A DNA stretch of 64,000 nucleotides from an uncultured Pelagibacteraceae bacterium (GTDB taxonomy: Bacteria; Pseudomonadota; Alphaproteobacteria; Pelagibacterales; Pelagibacteraceae): contig CACMIH010000001.1 of NCBI GenBank assembly GCA_902613755.1, positions 179,268 through 243,267 on the forward strand, written 5' to 3'. The position numbers and the translations under genes were made by a program. The notes beneath the pieces are model-generated. The model worked only from the letters and a program-made list of their open reading frames with translations, had not been told where the DNA came from and did not search any database. Of the stretch, positions 28,269 to 37,980 are shown one piece after another (position 1 is the stretch's first letter; each line of letters begins with the position of its first letter).

Positions 28269-29297
28269 TTAAATTGCTTCCTCTAATTTTTTAGACATTT
28301 CAGCAATATTATCTGGCGGCCAATTAGGTATTTCCATTCCTAAATATAAAGACATGCCTGTTAAAACTTCTTTAATTTCATTTAATGATTTTCTTCCAAA
28401 ATTTGGTGTTCTTAGCATTTCACCTTCAGATTTTTGAACCAAATCCCCAATATAAATAATATTATCATTTTTCAAGCAGTTCATTGATCTAACAGACAAT
28501 TCTAGCTCATCTACTTTTCTTAATAGATTTTTGTTAAACTCTGGCTCTGTCGAAACTTCTTTTACTGGAACCTCAACTGGTTCATCAAAATTTATAAACA
28601 TTTTAAGCTGATCTTGGAAAATTCTAGCTGAATAAGCTACAGCATCTTCAGCTGAAATTGATCCATTAGTTTCGACTTCCATAATCAATTTATCATAATC
28701 TAAGGCTTTACCTTCTCTAGCAGTGCTTACTGAATATGAAACTTTTTTAACTGGACTATATAGTGAGTCAATAGCAATAAGGCCTAATGGTGGCTCTTCA
28801 GGTTTATTTAGTTCAGCAGGAACATATCCTTTACCTGTATTAACATTCATCTCCATATGAAAAGTGGTTTTTTCATCTAGATTACAAATAACTAAATCTG
28901 GATTTAAAATTTCTACATCTGCAACTGGAGTTATATCTGAAGCTTTAATTTCACCAGGTCCTTTTGCGTCTAAAACTAATTTTTTTGTACCTTCTGAGTT
29001 ACTTTTTAAAGCTAAAGATTTTACGTTTAAAACTATATCAGTAACATCTTCTCTAACACCTTTTATTGATGTAAATTCATGTAGAACTCCATCAATTTGG
29101 ATAGAAGTTACAGCAGCACCTCTTATTGATGATAATAAAATTCTTCTTAATGAGTTTCCTAAAGTTAATCCATAACCTTTTTCGAGTGGTTCTGCTACAA
29201 TCTTTGCATGAGTTAAGTCATCACTTATTTGAACATCTAATTTAGATGGCTTAATTAATGACTTCCAGTTTTTTACATTAACATTTTCGACTTCCAT
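28269..29297 (-). CDS. rpoA: DNA-directed RNA polymerase alpha subunit
   Basis: Alpha subunit, 342 residues. The N-terminal dimerisation domain (to about 235) contains [20 protein letters not shown] and [12 protein letters not shown] linker and the C-terminal domain (about 255-325) follow, with [14 protein letters not shown] and [16 protein letters not shown], which in other bacteria contact UP elements and activators. It starts at the rpsK stop and ends at the rplQ start, with no spacer on either side. Confidence 0.98.
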   Translation of the reverse strand: MEVENVNVKNWKSLIKPSKLDVQISDDLTHAKIVAEPLEKGYGLTLGNSLRRILLSSIRGAAVTSIQIDGVLHEFTSIKGVREDVTDIVLNVKSLALKSNSEGTKKLVLDAKGPGEIKASDITPVADVEILNPDLVICNLDEKTTFHMEMNVNTGKGYVPAELNKPEEPPLGLIAIDSLYSPVKKVSYSVSTAREGKALDYDKLIMEVETNGSISAEDAVAYSARIFQDQLKMFINFDEPVEVPVKEVSTEPEFNKNLLRKVDELELSVRSMNCLKNDNIIYIGDLVQKSEGEMLRTPNFGRKSLNEIKEVLTGMSLYLGMEIPNWPPDNIAEMSKKLEEAI

Positions 29298-29746
29298 TAA
29301 ACTCTCCTTTTCTTTGGTGGTCTAGTTCCATTATGAGGCATGGGTGTAGTGTCTTTTATTGACAATATCTTAAATCCTCGAGCTTGTAGTGCTCGTAAAG
29401 CTGTTTCTCGTCCTGATCCAGGTCCCTTCACTTCAACAGATAAAGTTTTCATTCCATACTCTAGCGCTTTAGAGGCCGCTGAATCTGCTGCTATCTGAGC
29501 AGCGTAAGGAGTGGACTTTCTTGATCCTTTAAAACCTTTTTGTCCTGCAGATGCCCATGAAATTACATTTCCATTTGTATCAGCAATAGAAATTATAGTG
29601 TTATTAAATGTTGATTGTACATAAGCAATTCCATTTAAAATATTTTTTTTAATTTTCTTTTTTTTTGAATAAGAACTTTTTACTATTTTTTTGGAAGACT
29701 TTTCAACCTTCTGATCTTTATTCTCTACTTTATCAGCTTTAGCCAT
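29297..29746 (-). CDS. rpsK: 30S ribosomal protein S11
   Basis: Platform protein of the small subunit. The core from about residue 35 ([19 protein letters not shown]) through [13 protein letters not shown] to the basic end [11 protein letters not shown] is standard. The first 30 or so residues are a Lys-rich extension ([15 protein letters not shown] and following), which makes this 149-residue S11 longer than the usual 129. No internal start improves the fit clearly, so the ATG at 29746 is kept. Confidence 0.97.
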   Translation of the reverse strand: MAKADKVENKDQKVEKSSKKIVKSSYSKKKKIKKNILNGIAYVQSTFNNTIISIADTNGNVISWASAGQKGFKGSRKSTPYAAQIAADSAASKALEYGMKTLSVEVKGPGSGRETALRALQARGFKILSIKDTTPMPHNGTRPPKKRRV

Positions 29747-29748
29747 AA

Positions 29749-30132
29749 CTATTTTTTAGTTGGTGTTAATTTTTTTCCTGCAATCGCAATTGCTTTTCCT
29801 TTTCTTGTCCTTGCATTACATCTGGTTCTCTGTCCTCTAACAGGTAGCTTTTTTCTATGTCTTGTTCCTCTATAACAAGCTAAATCAATTAATCGTTTAA
29901 TACTTAAAGAATAATCTCTTCTTAAATCACCTTCTACTTTGAAGTTTTGATCAATGTACTCTCTAATTTTTAATATCTCTTCATCAGTTAATTCATTTAT
30001 TCTTTTAGCTCTTGGAATTTCTAAAGATGAGCAAATCTGTTGAGAGAATTTATCACCAATTCCATAAATATAAGTTAAACCTATGTGAACAAGCTTATTC
30101 TGTGGAATGTTTATACCTGCGATACGAGCCAT
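29749..30132 (-). CDS. rpsM: 30S ribosomal protein S13
   Basis: Head protein of the small subunit that contacts 5S rRNA/L5 and tRNA. The 127-residue sequence shows [20 protein letters not shown], the helix-hairpin region, and the C-terminal [16 protein letters not shown]. It is the first gene of the alpha group and has the best promoter of the run in front of it. Confidence 0.98.
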   Translation of the reverse strand: MARIAGINIPQNKLVHIGLTYIYGIGDKFSQQICSSLEIPRAKRINELTDEEILKIREYIDQNFKVEGDLRRDYSLSIKRLIDLACYRGTRHRKKLPVRGQRTRCNARTRKGKAIAIAGKKLTPTKK

Positions 30133-30155
30133 AATTTTTGTGATAAATTGTGCCT

Positions 30156-30183
30156 TTTATATAAGAAGATTAGTCAAAGTCAA
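30156..30183 (-). promoter_or_regulatory. Candidate promoter of the alpha operon (rpsM-rpsK-rpoA-rplQ)
   Basis: In the 55 bases between adk and rpsM the complement reads TTGACT (30183-30178), a 16-base spacer, then TATAAA (30161-30156). A second TTGACT directly follows the first (30177-30172). Transcription would start near 30149, about 17 bases before the rpsM ATG. This is the longest gap between rpsL and rplQ, which supports a promoter. Confidence 0.55.
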
Positions 30184-30187
30184 CGTC

Positions 30188-30751
30188 TTAAACATTTATA
30201 AAAGTGTCTATTTTCCTTGTTATTTCATCGATTTCAAGACTTCCGTCGATCTCTTTAAAATTTGGATTCTCCGAGTAGAAATTAAGAACTGGCTGGGTAG
30301 TTTCCATGTATGTCTCATACCTTCTAATTATAGTTTCGGAAACATCGTCAGATCTATTTTCTATAATTTTTCTCTTCTCAAGTCTTTTAATTATTGTTTC
30401 TTTATGTACGTTTAGAAACAAAATTAAATCTATATTTTGATTTAAGTTTTTTAGCAATAAATCTAAATTTTTAGCCTGGCTCAATGATCGAGGATATCCA
30501 TCAAAGATTAATTTATTCCTTTTTTGAGGATCAGATATTAGATTTTCTATAAGTTGATTTACAATTTCATCACTTATAAATTTTCCATTTTTCATATCAT
30601 TAGATATAGCTTTACCGATGTCTGAATTTTTTTTGATTTCTTCTCTTAAGAGATCGCCTGTTGAAATTTGAAAAGCGTTTAATTTATTTACTAGATATTT
30701 AGACTGAGTACCTTTGCCAGCACCAGGTGGTCCAAATAAAATTATATTCAC
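30188..30751 (-). CDS. adk: Adenylate kinase
   Basis: Interconverts ATP + AMP and 2 ADP. The 187-residue protein has the P-loop GPPGAGKGTQS at residues 7-17, the NMP-binding region with STGDLLREE and FDGYPRSLSQA, and the Arg-rich KRLEKRKIIENRSDDVSETIIRR-type lid region. It is of the short-lid form without a zinc site, in contrast to the 214-residue E. coli enzyme. A position between secY and rpsM is common in Alphaproteobacteria. It starts 1 base after secY. Confidence 0.96.
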   Translation of the reverse strand: MNIILFGPPGAGKGTQSKYLVNKLNAFQISTGDLLREEIKKNSDIGKAISNDMKNGKFISDEIVNQLIENLISDPQKRNKLIFDGYPRSLSQAKNLDLLLKNLNQNIDLILFLNVHKETIIKRLEKRKIIENRSDDVSETIIRRYETYMETTQPVLNFYSENPNFKEIDGSLEIDEITRKIDTFINV

Positions 30752-32032
30752 TTACTTACCAAATTTAGTTTTCTTTATTAATTGTTCGTATTGAGAACTC
30801 ATTAATCTTGTTTGAATTTGGGTTACAGTATCAATAGCTACTACAACAACAATTAAAATAGAAGCACCTCCTAAATAAAAGGGTATTGGATAATTTGCAA
30901 TTAAAAATTCTGGCATTAAACAAACTAAAGTTAAATAAAGAGCACCTATAGTAGTTAGTTTTGTTGAAATATTTTCAATATACAGAGCTGTGCTTTCACC
31001 TGGTCTAATACCTGGAACAAAACCTCCATACTTTCTTAAATTCTCAGCAGTTTCTGTAGGATTGAAAGTGATAGAGGTATAAAAAAAAGTAAAAAATATT
31101 ATTCCTGATGCATATAACAACATATAAAGAGGCTGTCCTTGTGTGAAATATGAACTTAAGTTTAAAAATGTTTCATTGCTAGAAAATGAAAAATTTGAAA
31201 ATGTTACAGGTAATAATAAAAGTGCTGAAGCAAAAATAGCTGGTATAACTCCTGCTTGATTAATTTTTAAAGGTAAGTGCGATGACTCACCACCATACAT
31301 TTTGTTTCCCATCTGTCTTTTAGGATAGTTTATGATAATCTTTCTTAATGCTCTTTCCATAAAAACAACGAATAGAATAGTTAAAATTAATAAAACAAAA
31401 ATTGCCAAAATCATAAATGTTGAAACAGCACCTGTTCTACCAAGCTCAAAAGTGGTAACTAAAGCTCTAGGAATTTCAGCAACAATTCCAGCAAAAATTA
31501 TTAAAGATATTCCATTTCCAATACCTCTTTGAGTAATTTGTTCACCTAACCACATTAGAAATATTGTGCCTGCAACAATAGTTGTAACCGTAGTTATTTT
31601 AAAAAAAACTCCTGGATTAATAACTAAGTCTGCTGAAGACTCTAATCCTACAGATAAACCATATCCTTGAACAGTGGCAAGTAAAACTGTTCCGTATCTA
31701 GTTATTTGTGTAATTTTGGCTCTTCCAGTTTCACCTTGAGCCTTTAAATTTTTAAAATAATCGGAAACACCGGTTAAAAGTTGAACTATAATTGCAGATG
31801 AAATATAAGGCATTATCCCTAATGCAAATATTGCCATTCTACTAACTGCTCCTCCAGCAAAAACATTAAACATACCTAGTAACCCTTTTTGGTTACCTTC
31901 CATCATTATTTTTAATTGTTCAGGATCTATACCTGGCAAAGGTACAAAAGTTCCAAATCTATAAACGGCTAAAATTAAAATAGTAAATATGATTCTATTT
32001 TTTAAATCATTTGTTGATGATGATGCGCTCAT
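30752..32032 (-). CDS. secY: Protein translocase subunit SecY
   Basis: Channel subunit of the Sec translocon, 426 residues with ten hydrophobic segments. It has RFGTFVPLPGIDP after helix 1, MFAGGA-type plug region GMFNVFAGGAVSRM, LPLKINQAGVIPAIFA and the cytoplasmic GGFVPGIRPGEST loop that contacts SecA or the ribosome. It follows rplO after 9 bases and precedes adk, as in other spc operons. secE is found upstream of nusG at 54720. Confidence 0.97.
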   Translation of the reverse strand: MSASSSTNDLKNRIIFTILILAVYRFGTFVPLPGIDPEQLKIMMEGNQKGLLGMFNVFAGGAVSRMAIFALGIMPYISSAIIVQLLTGVSDYFKNLKAQGETGRAKITQITRYGTVLLATVQGYGLSVGLESSADLVINPGVFFKITTVTTIVAGTIFLMWLGEQITQRGIGNGISLIIFAGIVAEIPRALVTTFELGRTGAVSTFMILAIFVLLILTILFVVFMERALRKIIINYPKRQMGNKMYGGESSHLPLKINQAGVIPAIFASALLLLPVTFSNFSFSSNETFLNLSSYFTQGQPLYMLLYASGIIFFTFFYTSITFNPTETAENLRKYGGFVPGIRPGESTALYIENISTKLTTIGALYLTLVCLMPEFLIANYPIPFYLGGASILIVVVVAIDTVTQIQTRLMSSQYEQLIKKTKFGK

Positions 32033-32041
32033 ATAAACAAA

Positions 32042-32494
32042 CTATTTTTTTAATTGAATAGATCCACCAATTTTTTCTAGTTTTTCTATTGCTGATTTAG
32101 ATGCTAGATCAGCTTCGATATTAATTTTATCTTTTACTTCTCCAGATCCTAAAATTTTTAATTTTTTTGAGTTTTTATTTATTAATTTAAGTTTTTTTAA
32201 TTGTTCTGCATTAAGAACTTCATTTGTATTAATATTTTTCTTATCTATAAATGATTGAATTTTATCCAGATTTAGGATCGCAACATTATCTTTTGAAATC
32301 GGGTTAAATCCTCTTTTTGGCAGTCTTCTATATAATGGCATTTGACCACCTTCAAAACTTTTTATGGCTACTCCAGATCTTGATTTTTGACCTTTTACTC
32401 CTCTGCCTGAGGTTTTTCCTTTACCAGAACCAATACCTCTTCCTACTCTCAATTTAGATTTATTGATTTTTTCTCTATTATTTAAATTAATCAT
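32042..32494 (-). CDS. rplO: 50S ribosomal protein L15
   Basis: Large-subunit assembly protein, 150 residues. The glycine/basic N-terminus GSGKGKTSGRGVKGQ and FEGGQMPLYRRLPKRGF are diagnostic. Its ATG overlaps the stop of rpsE by one base. There is no rpmD (L30) gene between them, although that is its usual place. Confidence 0.97.
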   Translation of the reverse strand: MINLNNREKINKSKLRVGRGIGSGKGKTSGRGVKGQKSRSGVAIKSFEGGQMPLYRRLPKRGFNPISKDNVAILNLDKIQSFIDKKNINTNEVLNAEQLKKLKLINKNSKKLKILGSGEVKDKINIEADLASKSAIEKLEKIGGSIQLKK

Positions 32495-33009
32495 TATCCT
32501 CTTTTTTCTACTATTTCAGAAATTTTTTTATTTCTAATTGCTGATATTTGTTTTGGCGAACTTTGTTTCATTAATGCTTTCATTGTAGCTCTTATAACAT
32601 TATGTGCATTAGAAGTTCCCATAGATTTTGCAACAATATCTTTAACTCCTAATACTTCACATACAGCCCTAACCGGTCCACCTGCGATGATACCTGTTCC
32701 CTTCGAAGCTGCTCTTAGTACAATTCTACCTGAACCATCTTTTGCTTTTACGTCATGGTGTATCGTTCTACCTTCTCTTAATGGTATGTGAGTAAGCTTT
32801 CTTCTTGCCATTTCATTAGCTTTTTTAATAGCGTCAGGAACTTGTTTAGCTTTTGCGTGAGCTATACCTATTTTACCTGCTTGATTACCAACAACTACAA
32901 GAGCTGAAAATCCAAATCTTCTTCCACCCTTAACAACTTTAGTAATACGGTTAATATGGACTAATTTTTCCAGTATATCATCTGTTTTTTTATCTTTTAT
33001 ATTTTCCAT
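32494..33009 (-). CDS. rpsE: 30S ribosomal protein S5
   Basis: Small-subunit protein important for decoding accuracy, 171 residues. The S5 RNA-binding motif GGRRFGFSALVVVGN and the second-domain VLRAASKGTGIIAGG and DIVAKSMGTSNAHNVIRA are clear. It lies between rplR (2-base gap) and rplO (1-base overlap). Confidence 0.98.
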   Translation of the reverse strand: MENIKDKKTDDILEKLVHINRITKVVKGGRRFGFSALVVVGNQAGKIGIAHAKAKQVPDAIKKANEMARRKLTHIPLREGRTIHHDVKAKDGSGRIVLRAASKGTGIIAGGPVRAVCEVLGVKDIVAKSMGTSNAHNVIRATMKALMKQSSPKQISAIRNKKISEIVEKRG

Positions 33010-33011
33010 AA

Positions 33012-33368
33012 TTAAAATTCCATCCCATTTTCTCTTAAAGTTTCTGCAAAAACTTTAATTCTACCATGATACTTATACGATCCTCTATCAAAGTAAATTC
33101 TAGTAATTTTTTTCTCTTGAGCTTTTTTAGCTAACTTTTGAGCAACCAATTTAGATAACTCAGTTTTATTAACTTTATCTCCTGATCTAAGATCTTTTTC
33201 CACAGATGAAGCTGATAACAAAGTTACCTTTTTTGTGTCATCAATTATTTGAGCTGAAATATTTTTTGATGATCTGGAAATACATAATCTAAATCTATCT
33301 TTTGAAGCAACTTTTTTAACTTTATTGCTAACTCTAAATCTTTTTCTGATACTAGTGTTTAGTTTCAT
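33012..33368 (-). CDS. rplR: 50S ribosomal protein L18
   Basis: 5S rRNA-binding protein of 118 residues. The basic start [30 protein letters not shown] and the end [18 protein letters not shown] match L18. It overlaps rplF by one base and precedes rpsE in the spc order. Confidence 0.97.
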   Translation of the reverse strand: MKLNTSIRKRFRVSNKVKKVASKDRFRLCISRSSKNISAQIIDDTKKVTLLSASSVEKDLRSGDKVNKTELSKLVAQKLAKKAQEKKITRIYFDRGSYKYHGRIKVFAETLRENGMEF

Positions 33369-33907
33369 TACTTCTTCTTCCCCTCTTTTTTAAGGACATA
33401 CTGTCCTTTTTCTCGAACACCTTTTCCTTTATATGGTTCTATTTTTCTTAATGATTTAATTTTAGATGCAACTTCACCTACTAGTTGCTTATCAGATCCA
33501 TTGATTTTTAATGTTGTTTGTTTTTCAACAGCAATTTTAATACCTTCTGGTATGTAAAAATTGATATCATGACTATAACCCAATTGTAAATTTAACTGAC
33601 TCCCTTTTAGTGCTGCTCTAAAACCAACACCAACTAATTCTAAAGTTTTTTCATAACCAGTGCTTGATCCTATTACAGCGTTGTTGATTAGACTTCTATT
33701 CATGCCCCAAAGTCTTTTTGAATTTTGATCTACTTTTTTCGGTTTAATAGAAATTTCCTTTCCTTCAATTATGTCTAAATTAAACATTTCTAGATCAACA
33801 TTGATTGATTTTTTCCCAAGAGGTCCTTCTATATTTATAGAATTTCCAGCTAAAGCAACTTTTACTTTTTCAGGGATTGATATGTTTATTTTACCTATTT
33901 TAGACAT
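33368..33907 (-). CDS. rplF: 50S ribosomal protein L6
   Basis: Large-subunit protein near the factor-binding site. The ATG at 33907 (overlapping the rpsH stop as TAATG) gives [15 protein letters not shown] and 179 residues. The alternative at 33922 would add five residues and lie inside rpsH. Two L6 repeats are visible, with [20 protein letters not shown] and the end [20 protein letters not shown]. Confidence 0.97.
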   Translation of the reverse strand: MSKIGKINISIPEKVKVALAGNSINIEGPLGKKSINVDLEMFNLDIIEGKEISIKPKKVDQNSKRLWGMNRSLINNAVIGSSTGYEKTLELVGVGFRAALKGSQLNLQLGYSHDINFYIPEGIKIAVEKQTTLKINGSDKQLVGEVASKIKSLRKIEPYKGKGVREKGQYVLKKEGKKK

Positions 33908-34302
33908 TAAAATACCTTGCAAATTATTTCGCCACCAACTTTTTGTTTTCTTGCATCTATATCAGTCATTACTCCTTTTGGAGTTGACACTATAGCAATC
34001 CCTAGACCATTATTTATTTTAGGTAAGCTGTCTGCAGATGAAAAAATTCTTCTTCCTGGTTTCGATACTCTTTCAAAAGCACTAATTACTGGATTACCAG
34101 AATGATACTTAAGTTCTAATGATAGCATTGGTTTTTTATCTTCAGAACTTACTTTAAAATCTTTTATAAAACCTTCATTTTTAAGTATATCAGCAATTTT
34201 TGTTTTAAAATTTGATGAAGGCAATTCTACTTTTTTATGATTTCTAGCTTGAGCGTTCTTCACTCTTGCAATCATATCTCCTATTGGGTCACTTAAACTC
34301 AT
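33907..34302 (-). CDS. rpsH: 30S ribosomal protein S8
   Basis: Central-domain 16S rRNA-binding protein, 131 residues, usually also the translational repressor of the spc operon. DPIGDMIARVKNAQARNHKKVELP at the start and the end GLGIAIVSTPKGVMTD with GGEIICKVF are typical. It precedes rplF with a one-base overlap and follows rpsN after 11 bases. Confidence 0.97.
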   Translation of the reverse strand: MSLSDPIGDMIARVKNAQARNHKKVELPSSNFKTKIADILKNEGFIKDFKVSSEDKKPMLSLELKYHSGNPVISAFERVSKPGRRIFSSADSLPKINNGLGIAIVSTPKGVMTDIDARKQKVGGEIICKVF

Positions 34303-34313
34303 AATTTTCCTTT

Positions 34314-34619
34314 CTACCAGCTAGATTTAACTAAGCCAGGTATCTTTCCTTGTAATCCTAATTGTCTTAATGCAATTCTTGAAATCTTTAATTTTCTGTA
34401 AACACCGTGTGGTCTTCCAGTAATCTCACATCTATTCATAACTCTTATTTTTGCGGAATTTCTTGGAAGTTTAGATAATTTTTGCTGCGCTTTGAATCTT
34501 TCTTCTAATGGAATTTTTTTATCCATGACAATTTTTTTTAATGCTTGTCTTTTCTTATAAAGGCTATCTGAAAGCTTAATTCTTTTTTTATTTTTATTAA
34601 TAGCGCTTAACTTTGCCAT
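34314..34619 (-). CDS. rpsN: 30S ribosomal protein S14
   Basis: Small-subunit head protein of 101 residues, the longer zinc-independent form without CxxC pairs. LPRNSAKIRVMNRCEITGRP and the end GLQGKIPGLVKSSW are the family signature. It follows rplE after 2 bases. Confidence 0.97.
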   Translation of the reverse strand: MAKLSAINKNKKRIKLSDSLYKKRQALKKIVMDKKIPLEERFKAQQKLSKLPRNSAKIRVMNRCEITGRPHGVYRKLKISRIALRQLGLQGKIPGLVKSSW

Positions 34620-34621
34620 AT

Positions 34622-35176
34622 TTAATTATCTCCTTTTTTAATAAATGGAAAATTCATTTTTTCTAGTAAAGCAAAACTATGTTCTTTATTAATTGCTTTA
34701 ATAACTATTACTACATCTAAACCTCTAACTTTATCTGCTCTATCAAAGCTTACTTCTGGAAAAATTATATGTTCTTTAATACCAAATGTGTAATTACCAA
34801 ATTTATCAAAGCCTTTTGGTGACAAACCTCTAAAATCTTTAATTCTAGGTAATGCAATATTCACTAATCTATCTAAGAATTCATACATTCTATTTTTTCT
34901 TAAAGTTACCTTTAAACCAGCATTTGACCCTTTTCTTGTTTTAAAATTTGCAACTGATTTTTTAAATTTTGTTGTTACTGGTTTTTGTCCAGTAATTTTT
35001 GCCATGTCTTCCTCACATGATTTTAAAATCTTAGAATCTGTAGCATCTAAACCAAGACCCATATTTAAAACAACTTTCTCTATTTTTGGCGCCATATAAA
35101 TGTTTTTGAAACCAAACTGATCTTTTAATTCAGGCTGTATTTCTTTATTGAATATTTCTTTTAATCTTGGTGTCAT
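34622..35176 (-). CDS. rplE: 50S ribosomal protein L5
   Basis: 5S rRNA-binding protein of the central protuberance, 184 residues. Seen are KIEKVVLNMGLGLDATDSK, TGQKPVTTKFKKSVANFK, and the RDFRGLSPKGFDKFGNYTFG-type region around residue 115-135. Its ATG overlaps the rplX stop by one base. Confidence 0.97.
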   Translation of the reverse strand: MTPRLKEIFNKEIQPELKDQFGFKNIYMAPKIEKVVLNMGLGLDATDSKILKSCEEDMAKITGQKPVTTKFKKSVANFKTRKGSNAGLKVTLRKNRMYEFLDRLVNIALPRIKDFRGLSPKGFDKFGNYTFGIKEHIIFPEVSFDRADKVRGLDVVIVIKAINKEHSFALLEKMNFPFIKKGDN

Positions 35177-35421
35177 TATTTTTTAGCCTCTTTTTTCTTA
35201 GCTGCTTTTTCATCAATTAGTTTTAAGTTAGAAATATGAATAAAACTTTCCTTTGGAAAAATTCCACCTTTTTTCTCTTTTGTTGTTTTAACGTGTTTTT
35301 TAACCATGTTTATTTCTTTAACTTTAGCTCTGTTATTAGCTCTATCAATTTCAATAACTTCACCTTCTTTTTTTTTATCTCTTCCAGTTAAAACTCTTAC
35401 CTTTAATCCCTTTTTAATCAT
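35176..35421 (-). CDS. rplX: 50S ribosomal protein L24, C-terminally short
   Basis: Assembly-initiating protein with a KOW domain. The N-terminal part ([47 protein letters not shown]) is standard. The protein then ends in a Lys/Ala-rich tail at residue 81, while typical bacterial L24 is about 104 residues. The usual last strand region (the RVGF...GKKVR part) is missing. The stop overlaps the rplE ATG, so the shortening is built into the gene arrangement and is not an obvious frameshift. Confidence 0.95.
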   Translation of the reverse strand: MIKKGLKVRVLTGRDKKKEGEVIEIDRANNRAKVKEINMVKKHVKTTKEKKGGIFPKESFIHISNLKLIDEKAAKKKEAKK

Positions 35422-35789
35422 TATAAAACCTCCGGTGCCAATGAAATAATTTTCATTTGACCTCTACTTCTTAATTCTCTTGTAACTGGACCAAAAATCC
35501 TTGTTCCGACTGGTTCTCCTTTGTCATCAACTAATACGGCTGCATTGTTATCAAATCTTACTTTAGAACCATCGTTTCTATGTATTCCTTTTTTAACTCT
35601 TACAACTACTGCTTTATGAACAGATCCTTTTTTAACTTTTCCTTTAGGTATCGCTTCTTTAACTGCAATTACAATGGTATCACCAATACTAGCGTATCTT
35701 CTTTTTGATCCACCTAGAACTTTAATACACTCAATTCTTTTTGCACCAGTATTATCAGCTACTTGTAACTCTGTTTGAACACCAATCAT
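35421..35789 (-). CDS. rplN: 50S ribosomal protein L14
   Basis: Interface protein of the large subunit, 122 residues, and binding site for RsfS in other bacteria. [38 protein letters not shown] and the end [14 protein letters not shown] are diagnostic. It overlaps both neighbours (rpsQ and rplX) by one base. Confidence 0.98.
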   Translation of the reverse strand: MIGVQTELQVADNTGAKRIECIKVLGGSKRRYASIGDTIVIAVKEAIPKGKVKKGSVHKAVVVRVKKGIHRNDGSKVRFDNNAAVLVDDKGEPVGTRIFGPVTRELRSRGQMKIISLAPEVL

Positions 35790-36025
35790 TACTTTGTACT
35801 CTCCATAACTTGAAATTTTTTATTTTTAGAAAAGGGTTTGCTCTCAATAATTGAAACTTTGTCACCAGTTTTAAACTTATTATTTTCGTCGTGAGCGTTA
35901 TAGTTTTTTCTAACTCTTATTACTTTTTTTAGAACAGGGTGAGAATATTTACGTTCTACCATAACAGTAACTGTTTTATTTGGTTTATCGCTTATAACTA
36001 CTCCTGTAAGTATTTTTTTAGGCAT
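35789..36025 (-). CDS. rpsQ: 30S ribosomal protein S17
   Basis: Primary 16S rRNA-binding protein with an OB fold, 78 residues. [20 protein letters not shown] and [19 protein letters not shown] are the S17 signature, and [16 protein letters not shown] follows. It overlaps rpmC by 8 bases. Confidence 0.97.
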   Translation of the reverse strand: MPKKILTGVVISDKPNKTVTVMVERKYSHPVLKKVIRVRKNYNAHDENNKFKTGDKVSIIESKPFSKNKKFQVMESTK

Positions 36026-36209
36026 TTGCTTTTCCTTTTAAAATTGTTTTTAATCTTGCTATTGTTTTTCTAGTTTCCCCAATTTTAGATGGGTTTGTTA
36101 CTTGTGAATTGATTTTTTGGAATCTGAAATTAAAAAGATCTTTTTTGAGCTTATCAATATTCTTCACAATTTCGTCCTTTGATAATTTTTTAATTTCTTG
36201 TTTTTTCAT
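36018..36209 (-). CDS. rpmC: 50S ribosomal protein L29
   Basis: Small helical protein at the exit tunnel that helps to bind SRP and trigger factor. It has 63 residues, with [20 protein letters not shown] and [12 protein letters not shown] as in L29. It overlaps rplP by one base and rpsQ by 8 bases. Confidence 0.95.
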   Translation of the reverse strand: MKKQEIKKLSKDEIVKNIDKLKKDLFNFRFQKINSQVTNPSKIGETRKTIARLKTILKGKANA

Positions 36210-36619
36210 TATGCAAATCTTTTAATTGTTTTAGTTTTAATAGGTAATTTTGCTGATGCTTTATATAAAGCTTCTTTTGCAATTTGTTCAGAAACACCAT
36301 CAACTTCAAATAATATTCTCCCTGGTTTCACTCTGCATGCGAAGTATTCAGGTGAACCCTTTCCTTTACCCATTCTGACTTCAATTGGTTTTTTTGAAAC
36401 TGGTATATTTGGAAATATTCTTGTCCAAACTCTTCCTTGCCTTTTCATATGTCTTGTTAAGGCTACTCTTGCAGCTTCAATCTGTTTGCCAGTAACTCTT
36501 TCAGGCTGTAATGCTTTTAAAGCGTAAGCACCATAATTAATACTACTTGCTCTTGTAGCATTACCATGAATTCTACCTTTGTGAGCCTTTCTCCACTTAG
36601 TTCTTACTGGTTGAAGCAT
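36209..36619 (-). CDS. rplP: 50S ribosomal protein L16
   Basis: Large-subunit protein near the A-site tRNA elbow, 136 residues. [39 protein letters not shown] and [19 protein letters not shown] are typical. The conserved Arg of RVWTRIFP, hydroxylated by YcfD in some bacteria, is present. It starts at the rpsC stop. Confidence 0.98.
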   Translation of the reverse strand: MLQPVRTKWRKAHKGRIHGNATRASSINYGAYALKALQPERVTGKQIEAARVALTRHMKRQGRVWTRIFPNIPVSKKPIEVRMGKGKGSPEYFACRVKPGRILFEVDGVSEQIAKEALYKASAKLPIKTKTIKRFA

Positions 36620-37299
36620 TATTGTTTCCCTTCCTTTGGTGTTACCTTGTTGGTCTCTTGGCTAAATTCTCTAGCAAAAACTTCACCTTTATAAATCCAA
36701 ACTTTAATTCCAATAATTCCGTAAGTTGTAAGAGCCTCTGCCTCTGCATAATCTATATCAGCTCTTAAAGTATGTGATGGAATACTACCGTCTCTTAACC
36801 ACTCTGTTCTTGCAATTTCATTTCCACCAAGTCTTCCACTAACTGAAACTTTAATTCCTTTGGCTCCCAATCTAATACACGATTGCATTGCTCTTTTCAT
36901 TGCTCTTCTATAAGAAATTCTTTTAACTAGCTGCTGTGCAATATTTTCTGCTACCAAATAAGCATTTGTCTCAGGTTTTTTAACTTCTTTTATGTTTAGA
37001 TTTACTTCATTTGTAGTTAATTTTGAGAGATTGTTTTTAATTTTATCAATATCACTTCCTTTTTTTCCAATCACAAATCCTGGTCTAGAAGTATAAATCG
37101 TAACGTAACACTTGTTAGATGTTCTTTCGATCATTACCTTAGATACACCAGAGTTAATTACATTTTTCTTAATATATTCTCTGATTTTAAAATCTTCGAT
37201 TAAATAATTTCCAAAATCTTTTTTCTTAGCATACCATACAGAGTCCCATCCTCTGTTGACACCTAATCTAAAACCTACCGGATTAACTTTTTGTCCCAT
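36619..37299 (-). CDS. rpsC: 30S ribosomal protein S3
   Basis: Small-subunit protein at the mRNA entry tunnel, 226 residues. It has the start [20 protein letters not shown], a KH domain with [18 protein letters not shown] and the C-terminal [20 protein letters not shown]. Its start lies 17 bases inside rplV, the largest overlap in this run. Confidence 0.98.
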   Translation of the reverse strand: MGQKVNPVGFRLGVNRGWDSVWYAKKKDFGNYLIEDFKIREYIKKNVINSGVSKVMIERTSNKCYVTIYTSRPGFVIGKKGSDIDKIKNNLSKLTTNEVNLNIKEVKKPETNAYLVAENIAQQLVKRISYRRAMKRAMQSCIRLGAKGIKVSVSGRLGGNEIARTEWLRDGSIPSHTLRADIDYAEAEALTTYGIIGIKVWIYKGEVFAREFSQETNKVTPKEGKQ

Positions 37300-37681
37300 G
37301 TTTCTCCATTTGTTTTGCTTCTGATAAAATTATTGTAACAGTTGACCAAGGTTTTAATATTGGCGCTGCTCTTCCTTTTGCTCTAGGTCTAAATCTTTTC
37401 ATAACTATTTTTTTTCCGCAATAAGCTTCTTTAACAATCAATTTATCAATGTCGTATTGAAAGTTGTTTTCAGCATTAGCAACTGCAGAGCTTATTGTTT
37501 TTCTAACATCTCTAGTAATTCTCTTTTCAGAAAACTGTAAATCTCTAATAGCAACATCAACTTTTTTACCAACGATACTTCTAAGTATAGGATTTAACTT
37601 TCTAACACTTGATCTAATACCGTTGTTAACAGACTTCACAGTGTTTTCCTTCAATTTGTCTATTTTCTTTTTCTTGCCCAT
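37283..37681 (-). CDS. rplV: 50S ribosomal protein L22
   Basis: Exit-tunnel protein, 132 residues. The core carries [35 protein letters not shown] and the tip hairpin [20 protein letters not shown]. The first 20 residues form a Lys-rich extension. It follows rpsS after 2 bases and overlaps rpsC. Confidence 0.97.
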   Translation of the reverse strand: MGKKKKIDKLKENTVKSVNNGIRSSVRKLNPILRSIVGKKVDVAIRDLQFSEKRITRDVRKTISSAVANAENNFQYDIDKLIVKEAYCGKKIVMKRFRPRAKGRAAPILKPWSTVTIILSEAKQMEKHGTKS

Positions 37682-37683
37682 AA

Positions 37684-37980
37684 TTATTTCTTCTCTGCTG
37701 TTGCTGGTTTAGCTTTTTTGTCAGCTGGTGTATGACCAAAGAACGTTCTTGTTGGCGCAAACTCACCTAATTTGTGTCCAACCATATCTTCAGAAACAGT
37801 TATTGGTATAAATTTTTTGCCATTATAAATTTGGAAACTAACCCCTACAAAATCAGGTAAAATTGTAGATTTTCTTGACCAAGTTTTAATAGGAATTTTC
37901 TTTGGATCGTCTTTATACTTATCAACTTTCTTCATCAAGCTTTCTTCTACAAACGGTCCTTTCCAAACTGCTCTAGCCAT
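37684..37980 (-). CDS. rpsS: 30S ribosomal protein S19
   Basis: Head protein that works with S13, 98 residues. [32 protein letters not shown] and [16 protein letters not shown] are the S19 signature. A short Lys/Ala tail extends it slightly. It overlaps rplB by one base. Confidence 0.98.
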   Translation of the reverse strand: MARAVWKGPFVEESLMKKVDKYKDDPKKIPIKTWSRKSTILPDFVGVSFQIYNGKKFIPITVSEDMVGHKLGEFAPTRTFFGHTPADKKAKPATAEKK

